DNA from: Deltaproteobacteria bacterium
GTDB lineage: Bacteria > Myxococcota_A > UBA9160 > PR03
Reading direction: 5' to 3'
Length of the DNA: 8,785 nucleotides
NCBI GenBank assembly: GCA_018262315.1
Contig: JAGSPS010000118.1
Coordinates: forward strand, 1-8,785
Below the pieces are notes generated by a model that had not been told where the DNA came from, did no database searches, and saw nothing but the letters and a program-made list of their open reading frames with translations. A program made the translations under genes and the position numbers. Below, piece after piece: positions 1 through 6,678 of this stretch (position 1 is the stretch's first letter; each line of letters starts with the position of its first letter).

Positions 1-425
1 GCGAGGATCACTTCGCGCACGCCGCCCCGGCGCACGCGCGACTCGAGGTCGGCGATGCGCAACTCGTCGGGGCCGATGCCGTCGATCGGCGAGAGTGCGC
101 CGCCGAGCACGTGGTAGCGACCGGAGTAGCTGCCCGTCGCCTCGACCGCGGCGAGGTCTGCCGGTTCCTCGACCACGCAGAGCTGTGACGCGTCGCGGCG
201 CGCGTCGCGGCAGATCGCGCAGGGCGAGGCGTCGGTCAGGTCGAAGCACTCGGCACAGAGGACGATCTCCTTCTTGAGCCGCACGATCGCCTCGGCGAGT
301 TCCTGGACCTGCGACTCGGGCGACGAGAGCATGTGGAAGGCGAGTCGCGTCGCGGATTTCTCGCCGATCCCAGGCAAGCGCCGCAGGGCTGCCACGAGGC
401 GTTGGATCGGGGCCGATGTGCGCAC
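1..425 (-). CDS. recR: Recombination protein RecR (3' part beyond window)
   Basis: RecR works with RecF/RecO in the RecFOR pathway, helping load RecA at single-strand gaps. It is a cytoplasmic DNA-binding ring protein. Only the first 141 residues are visible; the gene continues past the left edge. Reading the minus strand from a GTG at 425, I see the helix-hairpin-helix motif LPGIGEKSA (residues 17-25), a four-cysteine zinc motif (C57, C60, C69, C72) and the start of the Toprim domain (VVEEP, residues 84-88), in the usual RecR order. No ATG is available near the start. The GTG is chosen because the protein then begins just before the conserved LxxALRRLPGIG segment and because AGGA lies about 8 bases upstream. 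It follows ybaB by 40 bases, giving the common dnaX-ybaB-recR order, so co-transcription is likely. The identification is secure; the exact start is slightly less so. Confidence 0.93.
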   Translation of the reverse strand, partial: MRTSAPIQRLVAALRRLPGIGEKSATRLAFHMLSSPESQVQELAEAIVRLKKEIVLCAECFDLTDASPCAICRDARRDASQLCVVEEPADLAAVEATGSYSGRYHVLGGALSPIDGIGPDELRIADLESRVRRGGVREVIL

Positions 426-465
426 GAGCGGCGATCCTAGCAGCAGCCCCGATGCGCGGTTCGGC

Positions 466-810
466 TCAGCGCGACTGGGAATCCGGGCCGCGACCGGTAC
501 CCAGCGGCACTTGCAGCCCACCCGCGGCTCGCTGCATCTCCTCCTGCACCATGCGCTGCGCGCTCGCGAGAGCGGCGTTGACGGCCGCGGCGACGAGATC
601 CTGGAGCATCGCGCGGTCGGCGCCCGCGAGCAGCTGCGGGTCGATCTCGAGCTGCAGGACGCGCAGCTCGCCCGAAACCGTTGCAGTGACGAGCCCCGCC
701 CCGGCGCTTGCTTGCACGCTGCGCCGCGCCAACTCGCGCTGCACGGACGCCATCCGCTTCTGCATCTCCTGGGCCTGGCGCAGCAGCGCGCCGAGATCGG
801 GCGTGCTCAT
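466..810 (-). CDS. ybaB: YbaB/EbfC family nucleoid-associated protein
   Basis: This 114-residue protein belongs to the YbaB/EbfC family of small dimeric DNA-binding proteins that associate with the nucleoid; their exact cellular role is still unclear. The sequence shows the typical layout: an N-terminal helix rich in Q, M and K (LLRQAQEMQKRM, about residues 9-20), a central beta segment (GLVTATVSGELRVLQLEIDP, about residues 39-58), and a C-terminal helix (LVAAAVNAALASAQRMVQEEM) of the family kind. Length is normal (usually 100-115). The ATG overlaps the dnaX stop as ATGA, and no clear Shine-Dalgarno precedes it, so translational coupling to dnaX is the likely way it is expressed. recR follows 40 bases downstream. 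Synteny and sequence agree, so I am confident. Confidence 0.93.
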   Translation of the reverse strand: MSTPDLGALLRQAQEMQKRMASVQRELARRSVQASAGAGLVTATVSGELRVLQLEIDPQLLAGADRAMLQDLVAAAVNAALASAQRMVQEEMQRAAGGLQVPLGTGRGPDSQSR

Positions 811-2567
811 CGCGCGGCGCCAGCCGGGCCACTCGTGTCGCCGAGCGGGCGGATCTCGACGACCTCGCCGCCGAGGATCTCGAGCGCCGCGTTCACGGCG
901 GGGTGGGCGAGCGCCTCGCGCCGGCGTTGGCGCACCGTTTCGTCGTCGGCCGCGCTGGCGCCCGTTCGTGCGCCGTCGGCCGGTCCCTTGATCGCGACCC
1001 GCATCGGCCGTCCGAACAGGCGCGCGCAGACGGTTTCGAGATCGCCGCGCCGGCGTTCCAGCCGATGCGCCGCGAACGCCTGCGCGGCGCCCAGCACGAG
1101 GCCGGTCTCGGTGCGATCGACGATCGTCACCCCATCGAGCGCGGCGCCGAGCGCGCGGTCGCGTTCCGACGCGAGTGCGCGCAGGCGATCGAGGAGCGGG
1201 AGCGCGCTCGGGTCGGGCGCGGGAGCGAGAGCTTCGGGCGGATCGGAGGGCGCATCGTCTTCGCTGGGTGGCGCGGCGACCTCGGCAACCGGGGCGCTTT
1301 GGGCTTCCGATCGCCGCGTGGGTGCACCCGTCGCGGACCGCGTCGTTGGCGGCCTCTCGCGGGCCGGACGGGGACCGCGGTTCGATCCCCCGGCCCCGCC
1401 GTCATCCGGTGCGCTCTCGCCCGCGAGGCGACGTTCGAGCGTGTCGAGCCGCGCGAGGAGCGCCTGGACGTCGTCGCCCGCGGGTGTCGTGGCGAGTCGC
1501 ACCAGCGCCATCTCGAGCACGGCGAACGGCTGCGGCGCCCACGCGAGATCTTCCTGCTCGCGCACCAGCGCGCGGAACATGCGGCGCAGGCGGGCCGCGT
1601 CGGTGCGCGACGCGAGCTGGCGCAGCTCGTCGAGTTCCGTGTCGCTGCCTTCGACGAGCCCCGCCGCGTCCGGCGCGAGGCGCAGCACGACGAGGTCGCG
1701 CAGCACGCCGAGCAGCTCGCCGCCGAGCCTGCGCGCCTCGATGCCCATCTCGGCGGCGCGCCCGCATGCCGCGAGCGCGGCAGCCGGATCCGCGTCCACG
1801 CAGGCCGCGACGATCGCCACCAGCACGCGGCGGTCGATCAGATCGAGCACTTCGGCGACGCGATCGTCGTCCACCTCGGTGCCGCCCATCGCGATCACCT
1901 GGTCGAGCAGCGTCAGCGAGTCGCGCAGCGAGCCGTCGCCCTCGCGTGCGATCGCCAGCACGCTGCGCTGCGACACGCCGATGCCCTCGGCCTTCGCGAC
2001 CTCGGCGAGCCGCGCCGCGACCTCCGCGGTCGGCAACCGGCGCAAGTCGTAGCGCTGGCAGCGCGACACCACGGTGAACGGGATCTTCTCCGGGTTCGTG
2101 GTGGCGAACACGAAGAGACTGCGCGGCGGCGGTTCCTCGAGCGTTTTCAACAGCGCGTTGAAGGCGGGCGTCGAAAGCATGTGCACTTCGTCGACGACGA
2201 AGATGCGGTACTTGCCGGGCGACGGCGCGTAGCGCACCGCCTCGATCAGCTCGCGCACGTCGTCCACCGAGGTGCGGCTCGCGGCGTCGATCTCCTGCAC
2301 GTCGGTGGAGGAGCCGGCGGCGATCTCCTTGCACGACGCGCACTCGCCACAGGGCGTCGCGGTGGGTCCCTTCTCGCAGTTGAGGCAGCGCGAAAGGATG
2401 CGCGCGATGGTGGTCTTGCCGACGCCGCGGGGCCCGCACAGCAACACCGCGTGCGGGACGCGCCCCGTCGTGATCGCATTGCGCAGCGCGGTGGTGACGT
2501 GCTCCTGGCCCGCCACCTCCTCGAAGCTCTGCGGTCGCCATTTGCGGGCGAGAACCTGGTAACTCAA
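807..2567 (-). CDS. dnaX: DNA polymerase III subunit gamma/tau (DnaX)
   Basis: DnaX is the ATPase of the clamp loader that places the beta sliding clamp on primed DNA and bridges to the replicative polymerase. Domains from a TTG start (586 residues): conserved N-terminus SYQVLARKWRPQ; Walker A GPRGVGKTT (45-53); zinc module C64/C73/C76/C79; Walker B variant VVDEVHML (124-131); the SRC arginine-finger motif (168-170); clamp-loader domains to about 380; a Pro/Ala/acidic linker (about 384-452); and a C-terminal domain ending with a GGEVVEIR segment, as in long (tau) forms. The reading frame is open further upstream, but the next ATG (2663) lies inside the SRP RNA gene. The TTG at 2567 sits exactly where family proteins begin, though its ribosome binding site is weak (GGGG about 8 bases upstream). 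No A-AAA-AAG-like slippery run is visible, so a frameshifted gamma form as in E. coli is not supported. It overlaps ybaB by 4 bases. Confidence 0.95.
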   Translation of the reverse strand: MSYQVLARKWRPQSFEEVAGQEHVTTALRNAITTGRVPHAVLLCGPRGVGKTTIARILSRCLNCEKGPTATPCGECASCKEIAAGSSTDVQEIDAASRTSVDDVRELIEAVRYAPSPGKYRIFVVDEVHMLSTPAFNALLKTLEEPPPRSLFVFATTNPEKIPFTVVSRCQRYDLRRLPTAEVAARLAEVAKAEGIGVSQRSVLAIAREGDGSLRDSLTLLDQVIAMGGTEVDDDRVAEVLDLIDRRVLVAIVAACVDADPAAALAACGRAAEMGIEARRLGGELLGVLRDLVVLRLAPDAAGLVEGSDTELDELRQLASRTDAARLRRMFRALVREQEDLAWAPQPFAVLEMALVRLATTPAGDDVQALLARLDTLERRLAGESAPDDGGAGGSNRGPRPARERPPTTRSATGAPTRRSEAQSAPVAEVAAPPSEDDAPSDPPEALAPAPDPSALPLLDRLRALASERDRALGAALDGVTIVDRTETGLVLGAAQAFAAHRLERRRGDLETVCARLFGRPMRVAIKGPADGARTGASAADDETVRQRRREALAHPAVNAALEILGGEVVEIRPLGDTSGPAGAAR

Positions 2568-2584
2568 AGGGGGAACCCCGAATC

Positions 2585-2611
2585 CATCACCCGGAGAGTC
2601 ATCACCCGGAG
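2585..2611. repeat. 12-base direct repeat in dnaX leader
   Basis: The 12-mer CATCACCCGGAG occurs at 2585-2596 and again at 2600-2611 on the plus strand (period 15). On the minus strand this lies between the SRP RNA and the dnaX TTG start, i.e. in the dnaX leader. Each copy contains an ATG when read on the minus strand. A chance local duplication is the simplest explanation; a regulatory role would be inference. Confidence 0.5.
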
Positions 2612-2650
2612 GGCCGAACGCTGCGCGCCCTGCTCTCAGCGCCGAAGAGA

Positions 2651-2753
2651 GATCGCAGGGCACCCCACTCGCCGCTGGCTCCTCGCTGCCGCTGCTCCCT
2701 TCCGGGTCTGACGGGGTTCACGAAGCGCCGAACTCGAACGGGACCCTGCGATC
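2651..2753 (-). ncRNA. ffs: Bacterial small signal recognition particle RNA (4.5S-type)
   Basis: This is the RNA scaffold of the signal recognition particle, which binds Ffh and FtsY and targets membrane proteins to the translocon. On the minus strand the domain IV hallmark is present: GTCAGACCCGGAAGGGAGCA, with the GGAA tetraloop at 2700-2703 closed by CCC/GGG, followed by the conserved GCAGC internal-loop strand. The ends close a perfect 10-base stem: GATCGCAGGG (2753-2744) with CCCTGCGATC (2660-2651). This gives a hairpin of about 103 nt, typical of small bacterial SRP RNAs. Just outside, CAGCGCCGA (2767-2759) can pair perfectly with TCGGCGCTG (2645-2637) across a 5x5 mismatch, so the primary or mature transcript may span about 2637-2767. 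A location immediately upstream of dnaX is common in bacteria. The ends of the mature RNA cannot be fixed from sequence alone. Confidence 0.93.
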
Positions 2754-2781
2754 ACGCCTCGGCGCTGCGCCGAGCGCGGCG

Positions 2782-2810
2782 AAGGTAGGGTCGGCTCCGG
2801 GGTGGGTCAA
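2782..2810 (-). promoter_or_regulatory. Putative sigma70 promoter of SRP RNA (and dnaX operon)
   Basis: On the minus strand TTGACC (2810-2805) and TACCTT (2787-2782) are separated by exactly 17 bases, a near-consensus -35 with a fair -10. The predicted start, about 2775, falls a few bases before the outer stem of the SRP RNA. That position supports both the promoter and the extended RNA. No terminator with a T-run is seen between the RNA and dnaX, so read-through into dnaX-ybaB-recR is plausible (inference). Confidence 0.6.
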
Positions 2811-3144
2811 ACCTCGCCGACGCTCCGCGACTCGCAACCAGGTGAATGGATTCCGCTCCCGCGCCGCGACGGTCCGCGCGCGGCGACGGACCCGGCTCGT
2901 CGGGATGCTCTCTGCCGTGCGCGATGACGGGGCGCTGGTGTCAGCATCCACGGGTCGAAGAGCGGCCGACAGAATGTCCGGCGCGCTGGTATAACCCGTA
3001 GCACGCGTCCCGTTGGTCGATACCGCCGCACGTACGGGGGAGATGGATGGGGGGACTCACCGCGATCCTGCCGACCTCGCGCCGGCCGGTCGTCTGCATC
3101 GCGATCCGTGACGATGGCTGAGATGCCGCTTCGGGTTCGCTGAG
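2811..3144. other. Divergent intergenic region, SRP RNA/dnaX side to transporter fusion gene
   Basis: There is no convincing gene in these 334 bases. They hold a GC hairpin (GGTCCG 2871-2876 with CGGACC 2887-2892, 10-base loop, no T-run), a plausible plus-strand promoter (2966-2995), and a 143-base leader before the gene at 3145. In the leader, a 24-codon open frame (ATG 3047 to TGA 3119-3121) is preceded by GGGGGAG at 3036-3042. It could be a leader peptide, but it has no recognisable motif, so it is not called as a gene. Confidence 0.5.
2966..2995 (+). promoter_or_regulatory. Putative extended -10 promoter for the transporter fusion gene
   Basis: TGGTATAAC places TATAAC at 2990-2995 with the TGn extension typical of extended -10 promoters. 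CCGACA at 2966-2971 is a partial -35 match (4 of 6) with an 18-base spacer. The expected start is near 3002, giving a 5' leader of about 143 bases. TATA-like strings are rare in this GC-rich window, which adds weight. Not experimentally supported. Confidence 0.45.
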
Positions 3145-6100
3145 ATGAGACGGTGGCTCACCAGCGTGCGCGTTGCCGAGCGGGAACGTTTTGCGTTCTT
3201 CATCGGGCTCGGCGCGCTGATGGCGGTCGCGCAGATGCTCGGGCAGGCGGGCAGCGAGTCGCTTTTCCTCGCTCGACTCGGCGCCGCGCGGCTGCCCGCA
3301 ACGTTCGTCATGGCATCGCTCACGACGGTCGCTGCGTCGCTGCTCTATGCGCTGCGCGTCGGTCGTGCGCGCAACGATCGCGTGCTGGTGGAACTGCTCG
3401 TGGTGGCGGCGCTCGCCGTCGCGCTCGCCGCGTTCGCGGTGCGCGAGGGCTCGGCTCCCGGACTCGTGGCGCTCTACTGCCTTTTCTTTGCGACCCAGGC
3501 GGTTCTCACCAATCACTACTGGACGCTCGTCGGAGATTTCTTCGACACGCTCGCCGCCAAGCGCATGGTGCCGCTCTTCACGGTCGGACTCTCGCTCGGT
3601 GGCGCATTCGGCGGCGCGACCGCCATGGCCGTCGTCTCGGCGCTCTCGGCGGAAGCGCTGCTCGTTGGCTGGGCGCTGGGTCTCCTGACCGCGGCGGCGC
3701 TCGTACTGGGTTCGCGCGCCCGCTTTCAACGATGGCGTGCGCTCGCGTCCGGCGAGGAGGACGAGACCTCCGTCGCAGGGATCAGTGCGGCAATGCGCTA
3801 CCTGCGCGCGTCGCCGCTCGGCCGCCGCCTCGTCGCGTCGTCGCTCGCGATGGTGCTCGCCGTCTTCGTCGCGCAGTACCTGTACTCGGGGATGATCGTG
3901 GCGGCCTTCCCCGACGAGGCGCGACTCGCAGCTTTTCTCGCGCTCTATCTCGCGCTGAGCAATGGGGTCGAGGTGTTGGTCGAGTTGCTCGCGACGCCGC
4001 TGGCGATCCGCCGCCTCGGCGTGCCCACGGCGAACCTGATCCATCCGCTGCTCACGGCGCTGAGTTTCGTCGGACTGGCCGTCTCGCCCGGGCTCGTCAC
4101 GGCGGTGGCGGCACGCGCCAACCGCGAGCTGCTCGACAACGCGCTCGCCATTCCCGTGCGCACGCTCGCCGGGAACGCGCTGCCCCAGCGCTTCCGCTCG
4201 CGGGTGCGCGCGTTCCTGGAAGGCATCGTCGTGTACTCGGGAATGTCGCTCGCGGGTGCCGTGCTGCTCGCGGCCGGCACGCTGCCGGCGAACGCGCTGG
4301 CAGCCGCCGGCGCGGCCCTCGCGCTGCTCTATCTGCTCGCGAACCTCGCGGTGCGCCGACACTATGTAGCGGCGATCGTGTCCGAGTTGCGCGCCGGGCG
4401 ACTCGACCTGCGCGAACTGCAGAGCGAGATCGGCGCGCGCGAGGCGAAGTCACTCGCGGAGCTCTGGAGCCATCTCGCACGCACAGAGCGCGGCGAACCG
4501 GGCGCCGCCGTGCTGGAGCTGCCGCCGTTGCTCGTGGCGCACGGCGTTTCGGCTCCGGTCCGCGACGCCGTGACGCATGCGAGTCCGCGCCTGCGCGCGG
4601 TTTGCCTGGAAGCGCTGGCCCCGGTCGAAACGGATCCCGTGCTGTGGCACGCCGCGCTCACCGATCCCGACGCCTCCGTGCGACGCGTGGCGCTGCGCGT
4701 CGCGCCGACGGCGGCGCTGCGGGAACCGGCGGTTGCCGAGGCGCTGCGGGCGAGCCTCGCCGACGTCGACCCGCATGTGCGCGCCGAGGCGGCGCGCCGT
4801 CTGGGTGTCGAGGGCGAAGCCGTGCTGGTCGGGTTGCTCGACTCGGGCGACGCGGCGTGCGTCGTCGCGGCACTCGAAGCGGCGCCGCCCTCATTCGCGC
4901 GCGCGGCGGCCGCCCAGCTCGACGCGCGTGATCCGCAGGTGCGCGCCGCGGCGCTGGGCGCGCTGGCGCGTGCCGCTGACGACGGCGCGGTGAGGTTCGC
5001 GGCGCTCTGCGATCGACTCGCCGACCCGGACGTGCGCGTGCGCTGCGCCGCGGTCGCAGCGCTCGCAACGCGACGCGAAGAGGAAGGATGCGCCGTGCTC
5101 GCCGGCGCGCTGCGCGATCCCGCGCGCGAGGTGCGCAGCGCCGCCGTCAACGCGCTCTCCGCGCAGGGTGATCGCGGCGCGTTGACCGCTCGAACGATTC
5201 TCACGGCGCCCGAGGAATCGGCCGTCAGTGCCGCGATGCGCGTGCTCGCCGGCGTGGGCTCCGCCGCCGCCCGCGGCCTGCTCCGCAGCGAGTACGCAGC
5301 TCGCGTACGCGAGGCGATCACCGCGTTGCACTGCGCTCGCGTGCTGGGCGCGGCGGGTGCTGCTGTGCCGCGCTTCACACTGGTCGCGAACGGAGACGCG
5401 CTGGCGCGTGCGCTGCGCCTCGCCTGGCGCGCACTCGCCAGCCTCGAGGACGAACGCGTGGTGCGAAGCGCGGAACGCGCGCTGCGCCTCGCATCGGGGC
5501 GCTTGCGCGCCGACGCACTCGAAGTCGTGTCGCAGCTGGGTCAGCGCGAGACGTCGCGCCAGCTCGTGCTGCTGCTCGAGCCGATCCCGGTCGAGGAAAA
5601 GCTCGCCGGGTTGCGCGGCGACGTCACGCCGCCGCGCGACCTCGCCGAGGCGAAGCTGTGCGTGCGCGCGCTGTCCTCGCCCTGGGCTCGCATTGCTGCC
5701 GATTTGCCGAACGCAAAGGAGGGTGTCCTGATGGAACGCATGCTCTCGCTACGACAGGTTTCGCTTTTCTCGCGGATGAGCCTCGAACGGCTGCACGCCA
5801 TCGAGCGCATCACGCAGGAGTCGGAGTACGTGCGCGGGGAAGTCATCATGCGCGAGGGTCAGGTGGGCGACGAACTCTTCTGTCTCGTGGAAGGAGAGGT
5901 CGAAGTGCTACGCGGCGCGGGAACGCCGGACGAGAGACAGCTGAACCGGCTCGGCCCCGGGGCCTACTTCGGTGAGATGGCGGTACTCGACGGTTCTCCG
6001 CGCAGCGCCACGACCGTCGCGGCGAGTCGCGTGCGCGTGCTGGTGCTCGCCGGCGAACGCCTGCGGGAACTCGTGCAGGAAATGCCCGAGCTGGCGTTCG

Positions 6101-6165
6101 ACTTGCTGCGCGTGCTGGCGGATCGGGTGCGCAACGCGGAGCAGAAGCTGGCGCCGATCGCATAG
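3145..6165 (+). CDS. NTT/Tlc-like membrane transporter fused to HEAT repeats and a cyclic-nucleotide-binding domain
   Basis: This 1006-residue protein has three parts. (1) Residues about 14-405 form roughly 10-12 hydrophobic spans. The segment HYWTLVGDFFDTLAAKRMVPLF (about 124-145), followed by SLGGAFGG, resembles the ATP/ADP translocase (NTT/Tlc) branch of MFS-like carriers, where W, AKR and LF recur at this spot. (2) Residues about 475-730 are HEAT-like repeats, with units such as LADPDVRVRCAAVAAL and LRDPAREVRSAAVNAL, rich in the DPxxxVRxxA signature. (3) Residues about 863-1000 are a cNMP-binding (CRP-type) domain with the phosphate-binding cassette FGEMAVLDGSPRSAT; E944 and R953 occupy the positions that contact ribose and phosphate in true binders. 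The predicted layout is a membrane part with a large cytoplasmic sensory tail. The substrate is unknown, and nucleotide transport is only one possibility. The ATG at 3145 gives a short charged N-terminus before the first span; its ribosome binding site is weak (GAG immediately before). It stands alone, converging on a small gene 16 bases beyond its stop. Confidence 0.85.
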   Translation: MRRWLTSVRVAERERFAFFIGLGALMAVAQMLGQAGSESLFLARLGAARLPATFVMASLTTVAASLLYALRVGRARNDRVLVELLVVAALAVALAAFAVREGSAPGLVALYCLFFATQAVLTNHYWTLVGDFFDTLAAKRMVPLFTVGLSLGGAFGGATAMAVVSALSAEALLVGWALGLLTAAALVLGSRARFQRWRALASGEEDETSVAGISAAMRYLRASPLGRRLVASSLAMVLAVFVAQYLYSGMIVAAFPDEARLAAFLALYLALSNGVEVLVELLATPLAIRRLGVPTANLIHPLLTALSFVGLAVSPGLVTAVAARANRELLDNALAIPVRTLAGNALPQRFRSRVRAFLEGIVVYSGMSLAGAVLLAAGTLPANALAAAGAALALLYLLANLAVRRHYVAAIVSELRAGRLDLRELQSEIGAREAKSLAELWSHLARTERGEPGAAVLELPPLLVAHGVSAPVRDAVTHASPRLRAVCLEALAPVETDPVLWHAALTDPDASVRRVALRVAPTAALREPAVAEALRASLADVDPHVRAEAARRLGVEGEAVLVGLLDSGDAACVVAALEAAPPSFARAAAAQLDARDPQVRAAALGALARAADDGAVRFAALCDRLADPDVRVRCAAVAALATRREEEGCAVLAGALRDPAREVRSAAVNALSAQGDRGALTARTILTAPEESAVSAAMRVLAGVGSAAARGLLRSEYAARVREAITALHCARVLGAAGAAVPRFTLVANGDALARALRLAWRALASLEDERVVRSAERALRLASGRLRADALEVVSQLGQRETSRQLVLLLEPIPVEEKLAGLRGDVTPPRDLAEAKLCVRALSSPWARIAADLPNAKEGVLMERMLSLRQVSLFSRMSLERLHAIERITQESEYVRGEVIMREGQVGDELFCLVEGEVEVLRGAGTPDERQLNRLGPGAYFGEMAVLDGSPRSATTVAASRVRVLVLAGERLRELVQEMPELAFDLLRVLADRVRNAEQKLAPIA

Positions 6166-6181
6166 CGAGAGCCGGATCGGA

Positions 6182-6343
6182 TCAGCGCTGGAGCGGGCGC
6201 GTGTCGCGGGGCCGCGGTCGGCGGCGTGCCGCGACGGAAGCACAGGGCTGGCAGAGCGGATTCGAGGCGTCGACGAGGCGCGGTTCGTGGAGCTGCCCGC
6301 AGAGCGTACAGCTCACGAGTACGAGAGCGGTGTTGTGTTGCAT
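6182..6343 (-). CDS. 53-residue CxxC...CxxC zinc-ribbon-like mini-protein
   Basis: This small protein has two CxxC knuckles (C12-x2-C15 and C31-x2-C34, 15 residues between them). They resemble a rubredoxin/zinc-ribbon treble and probably bind one zinc. A short Arg/Pro-rich tail follows (about residues 40-53), which might bind nucleic acid or acidic partners (inference). The ATG at 6343 is chosen because GGGAGG lies 4 bases upstream, one of the best ribosome binding sites in the window. An in-frame ATG at 6403 would give 73 residues but lacks such a site. The gene converges with the transporter fusion (16-base gap) and sits 335 bases downstream of the VOC gene on the same strand. I recognise no named family. 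The spaced cysteines together with the strong ribosome binding site argue that it is real. Confidence 0.55.
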   Translation of the reverse strand: MQHNTALVLVSCTLCGQLHEPRLVDASNPLCQPCASVAARRRPRPRDTRPLQR

Positions 6344-6678
6344 CAGACCTCCCAGTCGATCCCGTGCCGCGGTCCAGACGGCGGCGGGAACAGCTTCGAT
6401 CATCGGGCTGAAACCCCCATGGCTTGAGGGATTCCAGTCATTGCCACACAGATTGGCACACAGCGAAGTGGAGCCCGCGACATGCGCGGGGGAGGCAGAA
6501 TAGCGGCAGATCTGGCGTGTGCACGTCCCCGACACGCTGTCATCGTCAGGCGCGGGGCGGGGATTCGCCGGCGCCGCGTTGCCGGGCGCGATTGCACAGA
6601 TCCTGCCGCGGTGTCGACCGGCCGCGTGCGTGGAGCGCCGCTCCCGCACCGGGCAGGTCGAAAAGCGGCGCGCGGCCT
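6344..6678. other. Intergenic region between VOC gene and zinc-ribbon mini-gene
   Basis: These 335 bases hold no convincing gene. Minus-strand frames here are short, Arg/Pro-rich and lack ribosome binding sites; one ends by overlapping the alternative ATG at 6403. Visible structures are a hairpin CCCGCG-n5-CGCGGG at 6476-6491, without a T-run, and an imperfect 12-base tandem repeat at 6441-6464. The region is noticeably less GC-biased near 6410-6470 than the coding DNA around it, as expected of a leader or promoter segment for the small gene, but no clear -35/-10 pair is found. Confidence 0.4.
6441..6464. repeat. Imperfect 12-base tandem repeat
   Basis: TTGCCACACAGA (6441-6452) is directly followed by TTGGCACACAGC (6453-6464), with 10 of 12 bases identical. 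It lies about 100 bases upstream of the 53-residue minus-strand gene. It could be a binding site for a regulator or simply a chance duplication. Confidence 0.35.

Noticed and set aside
2568..2663. Upstream extension of DnaX to an ATG at 2663 (32 extra residues)
   Set aside because: The ATG lies inside the SRP RNA gene and the extra residues do not resemble any DnaX N-terminus. Family proteins begin at the SYQVLARKWRPQ segment.
274..2711. Two very long plus-strand open frames (274-2052 and 708-2711) opposite dnaX and ybaB
   Set aside because: They are antisense to the clearly identified dnaX/ybaB and have Arg/Ser/Ala-rich composition without any domain. Long antisense frames are expected at this GC content.
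2871..2892. Hairpin GGTCCG-n10-CGGACC as a terminator or operator
   Set aside because: It has no T-run and no gene ends nearby, since both flanking genes are divergent. It is listed only within the intergenic description.
2941..4362. 473-residue minus-strand open frame opposite the transporter gene
   Set aside because: Its composition is dominated by R, E, H and Q, typical of the complement of a hydrophobic GC-rich gene. It has no motif or ribosome binding site and overlaps a gene with clear transmembrane structure.
6476..6491. GC hairpin CCCGCG-n5-CGCGGG as a terminator
   Set aside because: There is no T-run on either side in either direction. A 6-base GC stem is common by chance here.
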